NCBI GenBank assembly: GCA_002728935.1
Contig: PBWF01000099.1
Coordinates: 1 to 26,580 of the forward strand
DNA: 26,580 nucleotides
Direction of reading: 5' to 3'
DNA from: Gammaproteobacteria bacterium
GTDB taxonomy: Bacteria; Pseudomonadota; Gammaproteobacteria; Pseudomonadales; Azotimanducaceae_A
Each line of letters opens with the position of its first letter. Position 1 is the stretch's first letter. Both the position numbers and the translations under genes were made by a program. Below, piece by piece: positions 8,380 to 15,526 of this stretch. Below the pieces are notes generated by a model. That model did not search any database. It was not told the origin of the DNA and saw only the letters and a list, made by a program, of their open reading frames with translations.

Positions 8380-8979
8380 GCCTGGCTCTGCGTCGCGCCT
8401 GCTGCGGGCGCTGGCGAACTGGTCTATCTGCACTAGCTGAGACCTCGCTACGATAAAGACATGTTCGCAAGAACATTGGGCTCAGTTTACGAGCAGTGCC
8501 CAGTGGCACAGGGAATGGATTGACTCGAGTTAGGTAGGATCAAATGCGCTCTCTCTGCGTCTCTTTGGTCATCAAAGGAAACCCCTGCGTACTTCGTCAC
8601 GCGATTGACCTACCACCTTCAGCGCGGTCGTCGTATGACTTTAGGCGGCTTCGGGTACTGACGTGCTGGCTATCAGCGGCGCTCCCATCGGCAGCAAATG
8701 TCGAGCAGGGTAGACCAAAGTCGCTGCGAGGGTAAATGCGCTTTTGTTTTGAAGGGCGAGTGGTTCAGGCGCTGATTAGTGAGGCGCTTGATTCCAGATT
8801 TTCTTCCGACCCGATGGGTTGTCACGATCGATGATATCGCGCTGCACTAATCTCCATCCTTCTCTGTGATGCTAGTGCATCAACGACTTGCGAAGCACAG
8901 AGACCGGCTACGATGCCCGTTCTTCGACCTTGCCTTTAACCAGATCCGTGAAAAAAGAACGACTCAGGCAAAAATGGTT

Positions 8980-10599
8980 TTAAGCATAATTAGTTGGCGC
9001 AAGAACGGTGTCGATGGCCTCGCTCATTGTTTCAGGATAATCCGTTGTGTAATGCAGACCCCGACTCTCTTTTCTTCTGAGCGCTGAGGCAATAATCAAA
9101 TCGGCAACTTGGGCAAGATTTCTGAGCTCGATCAGATCGCGAGTAACGAAGTGGCGTTGATAGTGCTCGTCGATCTCCCTTTGTAGTAGTTTAACCCTGC
9201 GTTGAGCGCGAATCAGGCGCGCATCTGACCGGACTATGCCAACGTAATTCCACATCAGGCGCCTTAATTCGTCCCAGTTGTGAGCGATCAGCACATCTTC
9301 TTCTGAGGACGTGACTTGGCTTGCATCCCACGCGGGAATATCAAGAAAGGTTGTGCCTGGGCGCGCACCTGAGGCGATTTCCTTGGCGGCCGCGCGAGCG
9401 AAGACCAGGCACTCGAGTAAAGAATTGCTTGCCATTCGATTGGCGCCATGTAGGCCGGTATAGGTTGATTCACCCACCGCATACAGTCCATTGACGTCGG
9501 TGCGGCCTGCTAAATCCGTCATGATGCCCCCACAGGTGTAGTGTGCCGCAGGGACGATTGGAATGGGCGTTGTTGTGATGTCAATGCCAAAGGATAGACA
9601 TCTCTGATAGATCGTTGGGAAATGACGCTTGACGTCTTCAGCGGGTCTGTGACTGATGTCTAGCAGCACGTGATCGCAGCCTAATCGCTTCATCTCAAAG
9701 TCAATAGCCCTAGCGACGATGTCTCTTGATGCGAGCTCGGCGCGCTCATCAAATCGGGACATAAACGCCTCGCCATTGGGGAGTCGTAAAATCGCGCCCT
9801 CCCCCCTTAATGCTTCTGAAATGAGGAAGGACTTCGCTAGCGGATGGTAGAGACAGGTCGGATGAAATTGATTGAACTCCATATTGGCAACGCGGCAACC
9901 CGCTCTCCATGCCATAGCGATACCATCGCCTGAAGCAGTGTCTGGGTTACTGGTGTAGAGGTAGACCTTGCTTGCCCCTCCTGTCGCGAGCACGACATTG
10001 GGGCTAGCAATGGTCGTGACTGACTGGGTCGTCTGATTTAGGGCATAAATGCCGCACACGGTTTTGGAACCTAATCCGAGCTGGTTAGTTGTGATGATAT
10101 CGAGCGCGATCGTGTCAATTAGAAAACTGATGCTGGGCTTTGAGGTCGCGGCGCTGTAGAGCTGCTCGGAAATCTCCTTACCGGTCGCATCTGCTGCATG
10201 AATGACCCGCCGATGACTGTGGCCACCCTCTTGGGTTAAGTGAAACTCAGACCGTCCGCTCGCGCTAACCCGTGTGTCAAATTTAACGCCCAGTGAGATC
10301 AACCACTCAACAATCTCCCTACTCCGCTCTACTACAAAGCGAACCGCGGGCTTCTGGCAAAGACCATCCCCCGCACGAAGCGTGTCAGCAATGTGCGCAT
10401 CGATGCTGTCATAGTCGTCGAGTACTGCGGCAACGCCACCCTGAGCGTAATAAGTAGATCCTTCAAGCGGGCGTTCTTTGCTTAGGATTCCAACTTTCAG
10501 GTGATTCGGTAATGTCAGTGCCAAACTTAGTCCCGCAGCCCCACTCCCAATGATTAAGACATCAAATTGCTCGGAGGATGTATGAGGTCGTTGATTCAT
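8980..10599 (-). CDS. nadB: L-aspartate oxidase
   Basis: NadB oxidises L-aspartate to iminoaspartate, the first step of de novo NAD synthesis, with FAD as cofactor and oxygen or fumarate as acceptor. The 539-residue length equals the family norm (540 in E. coli). The FAD-binding motif is [14 protein letters not shown] near residue 15, followed by [13 protein letters not shown], the catalytic-region segments [12 protein letters not shown] and [13 protein letters not shown], and [24 protein letters not shown]. The C-terminal helical domain with [12 protein letters not shown] is complete. The ATG at 10599 is 117 bp from the divergently transcribed rpoE; this nadB-rpoE head-to-head pair is conserved in gammaproteobacteria. 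Confidence 0.97.
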   Translation of the reverse strand: MNQRPHTSSEQFDVLIIGSGAAGLSLALTLPNHLKVGILSKERPLEGSTYYAQGGVAAVLDDYDSIDAHIADTLRAGDGLCQKPAVRFVVERSREIVEWLISLGVKFDTRVSASGRSEFHLTQEGGHSHRRVIHAADATGKEISEQLYSAATSKPSISFLIDTIALDIITTNQLGLGSKTVCGIYALNQTTQSVTTIASPNVVLATGGASKVYLYTSNPDTASGDGIAMAWRAGCRVANMEFNQFHPTCLYHPLAKSFLISEALRGEGAILRLPNGEAFMSRFDERAELASRDIVARAIDFEMKRLGCDHVLLDISHRPAEDVKRHFPTIYQRCLSFGIDITTTPIPIVPAAHYTCGGIMTDLAGRTDVNGLYAVGESTYTGLHGANRMASNSLLECLVFARAAAKEIASGARPGTTFLDIPAWDASQVTSSEEDVLIAHNWDELRRLMWNYVGIVRSDARLIRAQRRVKLLQREIDEHYQRHFVTRDLIELRNLAQVADLIIASALRRKESRGLHYTTDYPETMSEAIDTVLAPTNYA

Positions 10600-10659
10600 T
10601 AGCTAGGCTTCCGAGGGTTAGTGGTCTGGTATCATTCAACGGTAATAGTGGTACGCATG

Positions 10660-10687
10660 TGAACTTCGGTTCGCTCTAGCGGTCCCA
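10660..10687 (+). promoter_or_regulatory. Possible sigma-E autoregulated promoter of rpoE
   Basis: TGAACTT (10660-10666), 16 bp, then TCCCA (10683-10687) resembles the sigma-E consensus GGAACTT-N16-TCAAA/TCTGA in the minus-35 and spacing; the minus-10 is weaker. It is 29 bp before the rpoE start, as expected for autoregulation. Confidence 0.4.
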
Positions 10688-10716
10688 AATCATAAAGCCT
10701 CGCCCTGGAAAAAGCA

Positions 10717-11304
10717 TTGAGCCAAAACGAATCCGATCAGCGCCTAGTTTCCCGCGTGCAGAGAGGAGATCGGCGCGCATTCGATGCATTGGTGATAAAG
10801 TACCAAAGTAGAATTGCGACATTGATCGGTCGATTCGTCCGCGACTCTGATGAAGTGATGGACGTCACCCAAGAGACGTTTATTAAAGCCTATCGCGCGA
10901 TAGGATCGTTCCGGGGTGATGCGCAGTTTTACACCTGGCTTTACCGAATCGCCTCGAACACCGCCAAAAATTATCTAGTCGCGAAATCACGTCGCCCGCC
11001 TGATACCGACTTGTGGGTAGGTGAGGGCGATCCTGGTGAAGGAGCGATAGAGATAGAAAGTGTTGACGAGCCCCAAGGCCTTCACGAACGAGATCAAATG
11101 CTTGAAGCGTTGAGCGAAGGCCTAGAAAATCTACCAGAGGAACTCAAAGTGGCGCTGGTGTTTCGGGAATTTGATGGACTGACATACGAAGAGATCGCTG
11201 AGGTGATGGAGTGCCCCGTAGGAACTGTGAGGTCTAGGATTTTTCGGGCAAGGGAGGCGCTCGAGAAAATCATAGATCGAGAGGGCAAAAGTGAGTCGCA
11301 CTAA
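10717..11304 (+). CDS. rpoE: RNA polymerase sigma-E factor (RpoE/AlgU)
   Basis: This is an extracytoplasmic-function sigma factor that directs transcription of the envelope-stress regulon. The 195-residue protein closely follows E. coli RpoE: region 2 runs through KYQSRIATLIGRFVRDSDEV, DVTQETFIKAYRAIGSFRGD and FYTWLYRIASNTAKNYLV; region 4 has LPEELKVALVFREFDG, LTYEEIAEVMECPVGTVRSR and IFRAREAL. The start is TTG at 10717 (MSQNESDQRLV aligns with MSEQLTDQVLV), with GGAAAAAG as ribosome site. It is followed by rseA, rseB, rseC and mucD, which control and serve it. Unlike most relatives, rseA does not follow at once: 347 bp intervene. Confidence 0.97.
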   Translation: MSQNESDQRLVSRVQRGDRRAFDALVIKYQSRIATLIGRFVRDSDEVMDVTQETFIKAYRAIGSFRGDAQFYTWLYRIASNTAKNYLVAKSRRPPDTDLWVGEGDPGEGAIEIESVDEPQGLHERDQMLEALSEGLENLPEELKVALVFREFDGLTYEEIAEVMECPVGTVRSRIFRAREALEKIIDREGKSESH

Positions 11305-11651
11305 AGTCCAGAATGAGAACGAAGATACGCGGAACCAATGTAAAATTCGATGGTCAAACGAGTCTGTGAGTGGCGTAATGAGCGGTAATTTCAGCGATAA
11401 AGGCCCATTAGAACTTGCGGTATGTGAAAAGCAGGCTAGTCGGGGACCATTGCGATAAACGCACTAAAATATGGGTAATTCGGTAATCGAAAACCTGCAG
11501 CCTCAAATAAATCGAAGTGCGGCAATTAAGATAGAAACGGTAAGTAGAGGCGAAACAGCAAGAAGCACGATGGAAAAGATAGTCTATTTTGGTCGAAGTG
11601 CCGTTTGGATAGAAGCGTTTATGAGCAGAAGTAAGCGGGTAGTTAAAGCAC
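11305..11651 (+). promoter_or_regulatory. Purine-rich rpoE-rseA spacer
   Basis: These 347 bases separate two genes that are normally adjacent. The plus strand is A/G-rich. A 63-codon frame (ATG 11471 to TAA 11662, MGNSVIENLQPQ...) overlaps the rseA start by 11 bp, but lacks a ribosome site, is rich in AGA and ATA codons and resembles nothing I know. A sigma-E-type promoter match lies at 11331-11358. The region may be a long leader, a small RNA, or insertion debris. Confidence 0.45.
11331..11358 (+). promoter_or_regulatory. Sigma-E-type promoter candidate upstream of rseA
   Basis: GGAACCA (11331-11337), 16 bp, TCAAA (11354-11358) fits the sigma-E consensus: the core GGAAC of the minus-35, the preferred spacer length, and a full TCAAA minus-10. 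It would give sigma-E-dependent transcription of rseA-rseB-rseC-mucD separate from rpoE, or of a short RNA in the spacer. Confidence 0.4.
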
Positions 11652-12242
11652 ATGGAAAGTAAGAAATCGTCTTGGTCAGCTTTTATCGATGGTGAGCTCA
11701 GTGAGCTCGAGGAACTGCGTCTGATCCGCGAAAGCGACTTGGCTGGAATGGCATCCAGCGTGTATCGCTGGAGTGAGCTACGCAATAAGCTGACCGCTCA
11801 GCAGGGTCAACCATCACTATCGATAGATGAACAAGTGATGTTGAACCAAAGAATAATGGCTGCTCTTGACGAAGAGGGTGAGTGGGTCGCGAAGGACTCG
11901 ACGCGAGCGCGATCCCTATGGCCAATGGCAGCCGCGGCTTCGCTTGTTGTTGCAGTCGTGGTGGGACTGCTCATTCAGTCCACATCCAATGTTCTAGTAG
12001 ATCCAGAGCAGGTTGTCTCCAGTACCCCTGCCTCTGGAATTGAAGGCCAAAACGCGGGAGCTCGTTCCGCATTGGTGCCAAACGCTGTGATGCCACTGGT
12101 TGCGAATTCGGAAACCGAATTGAAGGCGCTTGACGAGGAGACTCAAGCAAGACTTCGTCAGTATCTTGAGGAGCATGATAGGTCGGTAGGCCGACGAGCG
12201 AATCAATCACAATTTGTAACTTTCCCGAATGACTCGAATTAG
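11652..12242 (+). CDS. rseA: Anti-sigma-E factor RseA/MucA
   Basis: RseA is an inner-membrane protein whose cytoplasmic domain binds and inhibits RpoE, and whose periplasmic part is cut by DegS-type proteases under stress. The 196-residue protein begins with the anti-sigma signature (SSWSAFIDGELSELEELRLI), has VMLNQRIMAALDEE ahead of the membrane, one transmembrane helix at about residues 90-109 (WPMAAAASLVVAVVVGLLIQ), and an 85-residue periplasmic tail. Length is like Pseudomonas MucA (194). The gene is identified from these features and its place between rpoE and rseB; sequence similarity outside the N-terminus is low, as usual for the family. The rseB start is 9 bp after its stop. Confidence 0.9.
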   Translation: MESKKSSWSAFIDGELSELEELRLIRESDLAGMASSVYRWSELRNKLTAQQGQPSLSIDEQVMLNQRIMAALDEEGEWVAKDSTRARSLWPMAAAASLVVAVVVGLLIQSTSNVLVDPEQVVSSTPASGIEGQNAGARSALVPNAVMPLVANSETELKALDEETQARLRQYLEEHDRSVGRRANQSQFVTFPNDSN

Positions 12243-12251
12243 GAACCAGTA

Positions 12252-13244
12252 GTGCTTATGCCAAGGGTCATACATCCCGGTTTGCGCAAGCGAATCCCGA
12301 GCAATGGCATCGCGTTGCTCGTGCTCTTTGGAATTTTCGTGAATCCAGCTGTGGCTGCGGAACGAGCTGATATTGGGCTTCGCACAGAAGAGCGAGATCC
12401 CAATCACTGGATTCTGAGAATGGGAGCGGCCTTGATTGAGGAAAACTACCGTGGTGTATTTACCATCGCTCGAGGCGGAGAGTTCAACTCTTTAGAAATC
12501 GATCATCGGTATCAGGATGGAAAGATTGCTGAGCACTTGACGCAACTCAATGGACCTCACCGCAAGGTCATCCGTAGTGGACAAGCAATTCAGTGTTTTC
12601 ACGAAGATAGCGCATCCTCTCTCGATCATACGGTCCATCTTGGCCCGTTCAGTCAATCCTTCAATGCTTCCCTACAGGCACAGTCAAATCATTATGTCTC
12701 CAAGGTCGTTGGTTTAGATCGGGTTGCGGGTCGGCAAGCAGTTCTCCTTAGCGTGCAAGCGAGCGCTGGCGATCGATTTGGGTTTATGTTGTGGATTGAC
12801 CGGGAGCGAGGACTGCTTCTTCAGTCCCACTTGGTCGATCGAGGTCGGATTCTGGAAGTCTTTCAATTTGCATCAGTCGAGTTTGATTTGACATCGCCCC
12901 TCGCTTCGCAAGGACCCGAATTCCAAGGGTGGATCGCACACTCCTTAACCGAAGAGGTAATGACGGCAAGTGAGAAGCCCTCTTTCAAAGTTAAGTGGAA
13001 GCCTGCGGGGTATCGGGTAGTGTCCTCAAACAGGCATCGCATCCATTTCAGCGATGGTGTCAGTGACTTCTCGGTCTTTTTAGAAGCGGGGCGCGTAGCG
13101 CCAAGAATCGCGACGGAAATCAGAGGAAGAACCGTCGTGACGAGGCCGCTTCGCGGTCAAGAGGGCCAGATCACCATTGTGGGTTCGTTACCGTTGCCAA
13201 CCGCTGAGCGTCTCGCCGAATCAGTGGAACCCGTTATCTACTAG
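12252..13244 (+). CDS. rseB: Periplasmic sigma-E regulator RseB/MucB
   Basis: RseB binds the periplasmic tail of RseA and shields it from proteolysis until lipoprotein or LPS signals release it. The 330-residue protein has a signal peptide (basic RKRIPSNG, hydrophobic IALLVLFGIFV, likely cleavage near PAVAA at residues 32-36). The mature part shows family features: NYRGVFTIARGGEFNSLEIDHRY near the N-terminus, the middle segment DRFGFMLWIDRERGLLLQSHLVD, and a C-terminal domain with KPAGYRVVSSNRHRIHFSDGVSDFSVFLE. The start is GTG 12252 after AGGAA; ATG 12258 in the same frame is a close alternative. Confidence 0.93.
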   Translation: MLMPRVIHPGLRKRIPSNGIALLVLFGIFVNPAVAAERADIGLRTEERDPNHWILRMGAALIEENYRGVFTIARGGEFNSLEIDHRYQDGKIAEHLTQLNGPHRKVIRSGQAIQCFHEDSASSLDHTVHLGPFSQSFNASLQAQSNHYVSKVVGLDRVAGRQAVLLSVQASAGDRFGFMLWIDRERGLLLQSHLVDRGRILEVFQFASVEFDLTSPLASQGPEFQGWIAHSLTEEVMTASEKPSFKVKWKPAGYRVVSSNRHRIHFSDGVSDFSVFLEAGRVAPRIATEIRGRTVVTRPLRGQEGQITIVGSLPLPTAERLAESVEPVIY

Positions 13245-13297
13245 CGCACGTAAAACCGACAAAATCCGATTCCATACGTTTTGCGGTCGGTGAGCGT

Positions 13298-13315
13298 GAC
13301 TACTCGCCAGTAGTC
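13298..13315 (+). terminator. Hairpin between rseB and rseC
   Basis: GACTACT (13298-13304) and AGTAGTC (13309-13315) form a perfect 7-bp stem with a CGCC loop, extendable by two more pairs. It lies in the 256-bp rseB-rseC spacer with no T-run after it. It may attenuate the transcript or stabilise the upstream part. A partly matching repeat (ACCGAC..., ...GGTCGGT) lies just before it. Confidence 0.3.
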
Positions 13316-13500
13316 GCTCAATCGGCGGTCGGGGCCTGTGGAAGGCTAGATAGACACTAGTAGAGCAAACACAAGCGACGGATGAGGCTGGCGATCAGTT
13401 TTTCGCGGTTAATGTTCGACAGGTGTGGACTTAGCTCCAAATCAGTTAAAGGGTTGAGGCATAAGCGTCTCTAAAGTTATTTCAGGTCGTTTGGTGCAGG

Positions 13501-13836
13501 ATGTCTAACAAAATGATAAGTGTGGTGGGGCAATCATTGCCCGAATTAGGGCTTAATTCGCGCGAAGGACGCCGATTTGGGTGTGTGGGGTGCCATAGTC
13601 GATGCATCGACTTCGCCGGACAATCTGGAAAAATAGTCGGCGAAGGCGATCCAGATCTATCGTTATTGGCGAAAGCGATCAATCACACTGTGGGGATACC
13701 CGTTGCGTTGGCGACCACGCTGGTTGGATCCGCGGCGGTAGCCGGGTTTGGTGATGGGACGCAATTGGTGGTATTGGTACTTGGTTTACTAATAGGGGCT
13801 TTAGTGTGCAAGCCTCTCAGTTTTAAGGCCTATTGA
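13501..13836 (+). CDS. rseC: RseC/MucC-family membrane protein, short form
   Basis: RseC-family proteins sit in the inner membrane and are linked to the sigma-E response and to SoxR reduction; their exact job is unsettled. This protein is 111 residues, shorter than E. coli RseC (159). It has the family's clustered cysteines (C28, C31 and C35 in GCVGCHSRC), then two membrane helices at about residues 63-82 and 87-103. Its position between rseB and mucD supports the call. The start ATG 13501 has only a weak ribosome site, and the 256-bp upstream gap is large for this operon. Overall similarity to E. coli RseC is low outside the cysteine cluster and helices. Confidence 0.72.
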   Translation: MSNKMISVVGQSLPELGLNSREGRRFGCVGCHSRCIDFAGQSGKIVGEGDPDLSLLAKAINHTVGIPVALATTLVGSAAVAGFGDGTQLVVLVLGLLIGALVCKPLSFKAY

Positions 13837-13908
13837 TGTTTAGATGCTGGCCTTTAGACCCTGTGACTTTCAGAATGAAGCGTAGCGAGATCAAGTGAAA
13901 ATCGATGA

Positions 13909-13935
13909 CACGAATCGCATAGATAGTGATTCGTG
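13909..13935 (+). terminator. Hairpin between rseC and mucD
   Basis: CACGAATC (13909-13916) and GATTCGTG (13928-13935) form a perfect 8-bp stem with an 11-base loop in the 208-bp rseC-mucD spacer. No T-run follows. It could be a weak terminator, a processing site or an operator. Confidence 0.3.
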
Positions 13936-14044
13936 ATCCGTAAGGGCGTTAGATCAAAGGCGTAGCAAAGCCAAAGATTTAAACGGACCATGGTCGCGGA
14001 AAGGCATTAGCCCTTTCAAGTCAGCATTAGGGAAATGTAATGAC

Positions 14045-15454
14045 GTGGTGGAAAGTATGACCCATAAAAAACAGCAGAGTCTCTTCGTAAGAGGGGGGTT
14101 GATAGCGCTAGTGATGGGGCTATTCGCAGTTAATCATGCGAACGCAAATAATGGCCTGCCCGACTTCACCGCGTTGGTGCAAGAGAGCGCACCCGCCGTA
14201 GTCAATATTACGGTCACACGCAAAGCGCCAAGCTTTGAGGGTAGAACTGACGAGGAAATGCCTGAATTTTTTCGGCGTTTTTTTAGAGGTTACCCGCAAG
14301 ATCGTCAACAACGGCCGGCCACGGGGTCGGGCTTCATTCTCGCGGAGGATGGGTATGTCCTGACCAACAACCATGTTGTGGAGGATGCGGATGAAATTAT
14401 CGTTGCATTGAGTGACCGTCGTGAGCGAGAAGCATCACTCATCGGAGCTGATCCTGTGTCAGATCTGGCCTTGCTGAAAATCGAGGCCTCCGACCTTCCT
14501 GTAGTTCGAGTGGGTGAGTCCGAGACCCTGCGAGTGGGCGAGTGGGTTATGGCGATTGGATCACCGTTTGGCTTTGAGTTGTCCGTCACTGCCGGCATCG
14601 TGAGCGCCAAGGGACGTAGTCTGCCCGATGAGCGCGGGAATTATGTACCTTTCATCCAGACGGATGTCGCGATTAATCCGGGTAACTCGGGAGGTCCTCT
14701 ATTTAACTTAGATGGTGAGGTCGTAGGCATCAATTCGCAGATCTTCACTCGATCAGGGGGGTTCATGGGTCTCTCCTTTGCAATCCCGATGGATATCGCG
14801 ATGGAGGTTGTCGAGCAGCTTAAAGAGAAGGGAACCGTTTCCCGAGGTTGGCTAGGCGTACAGATCCAACGAGTTGATCGGGATTTGGCAGAGTCTTTCG
14901 GGCTTGATCGTGCTGCAGGGGCCTTAGTCACGAGAGTCTTTGCAGAAAGCCCCGCTGAAAAAGCCGGCCTCAAGGAGGGAGACATCATCACCGAGTTTGG
15001 AGGAAGGGCGATTGATCTCAGTTCGGACTTGCCCCATGTTGTTGGGCGAGTCAAAGCGGGGACGACAACAGAGGTCGTCGTTGTCCGCGAGGGAGACCGT
15101 CAAACGCTCGATGTGACCGTTGGCGAGTTGGATCAGTCAGCAGTGATGCAACCTTCTACGCTCAGCAGACCGCAGGATAATAGGCTGGGTATCATTGTCC
15201 GCGAACTGTCTGAGGAGGAGAAGTCATCAATTGAAGTGAGTCAAGGTGTGCTTGTGACGGAAGTCAATGCGGGACCGGGACGTCTAGCTGGACTGCAAGC
15301 CGGTGATGTGCTGACCACTATCAATAGCCAGTGGATCGACTCGGTAGAGGCGTTTGAGCAGCAAGTAAAAGCGTTGCCAGAAGGGATGGCGATTCCAGTA
15401 CGCATTGTTCGAGATCGGCAGCCGCTCTTTGTCGCGATAAAAGTGAATGACTAG
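14045..15454 (+). CDS. mucD: Periplasmic serine protease DegP/MucD (HtrA family)
   Basis: MucD degrades misfolded periplasmic proteins and dampens the sigma-E response. The 469-residue protein has a signal peptide (hydrophobic GGLIALVMGLFAV, ending near HANA), a trypsin-like domain with the triad His110 (LTNNHVVEDADE), Asp140 (DPVSDLALLKI) and Ser215 (NPGNSGGPLF), and two C-terminal PDZ domains (first around GWLGVQIQRVDRDLAESFGL, second from LGIIVRELSEEEKSS). The first start is GTG 14045; ATG 14057 in the same frame, with GGAAAG close upstream, is an alternative that shifts numbering by 4. It closes the rpoE regulatory block, and lepA follows 72 bp later. Confidence 0.95.
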   Translation: MVESMTHKKQQSLFVRGGLIALVMGLFAVNHANANNGLPDFTALVQESAPAVVNITVTRKAPSFEGRTDEEMPEFFRRFFRGYPQDRQQRPATGSGFILAEDGYVLTNNHVVEDADEIIVALSDRREREASLIGADPVSDLALLKIEASDLPVVRVGESETLRVGEWVMAIGSPFGFELSVTAGIVSAKGRSLPDERGNYVPFIQTDVAINPGNSGGPLFNLDGEVVGINSQIFTRSGGFMGLSFAIPMDIAMEVVEQLKEKGTVSRGWLGVQIQRVDRDLAESFGLDRAAGALVTRVFAESPAEKAGLKEGDIITEFGGRAIDLSSDLPHVVGRVKAGTTTEVVVVREGDRQTLDVTVGELDQSAVMQPSTLSRPQDNRLGIIVRELSEEEKSSIEVSQGVLVTEVNAGPGRLAGLQAGDVLTTINSQWIDSVEAFEQQVKALPEGMAIPVRIVRDRQPLFVAIKVND

Positions 15455-15474
15455 GCAGTTCGAATGGCACTGCC
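15454..15474 (+). terminator. Hairpin after mucD
   Basis: GGCAGT (15454-15459) and ACTGCC (15469-15474) pair over 6 bp with a 9-base loop, beginning at the last base of the mucD stop codon. A TTT follows only some bases later, so termination would be partial. It marks the border between the stress block and lepA. A possible minus-10 box TAGACT lies just downstream at 15488-15493. Confidence 0.35.
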
Positions 15475-15526
15475 CAGGAATTTCCATTAGACTCGCGCGC
15501 TTCCACAACACCTTTCGAGTGCCTCG

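Larger units (their letters stand above)
8187..8979. other. Gene-free region, possible decayed ygfX slot
   Basis: These 793 bases lie between sdhE and the end of nadB, and none of the short open frames looks convincing. A 63-codon frame at 8544-8735 has PPSARSSYDFRRLRVLTCWLSAALP, faintly like the basic-plus-hydrophobic N-terminus of YgfX proteins, and YgfX is expected here by synteny, but the resemblance is too weak for a call. The stretch also holds a hairpin just after sdhE and a tRNA T-arm-like motif. Confidence 0.4.

Noticed and set aside
8321..8386. Complete tRNA-Lys suggested by a TTT anticodon-like loop and T arm
   Set aside because: The anticodon-like stem overlaps the T arm, no acceptor pairing to GCCTGGC is found upstream, and CCA is absent.
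8315..8509. 64-codon minus-strand frame rich in arginine
   Set aside because: No ribosome site, no family resemblance, and it runs through the hairpin and T-arm-like motif; looks like chance.
8866..9087. 73-codon plus-strand frame at the nadB end
   Set aside because: Overlaps the nadB 3' end on the other strand and shows no family resemblance or ribosome site.
11408..11785. 125-codon minus-strand frame opposite the rpoE-rseA spacer and rseA
   Set aside because: Overlaps the well-supported rseA start; sequence is low in recognisable motifs and has no upstream signals.
15454..15493. TGGCAC near 15465 as a sigma-54 promoter for lepA
   Set aside because: The GC element is not at the required distance downstream, so the minus-24/minus-12 pattern fails.
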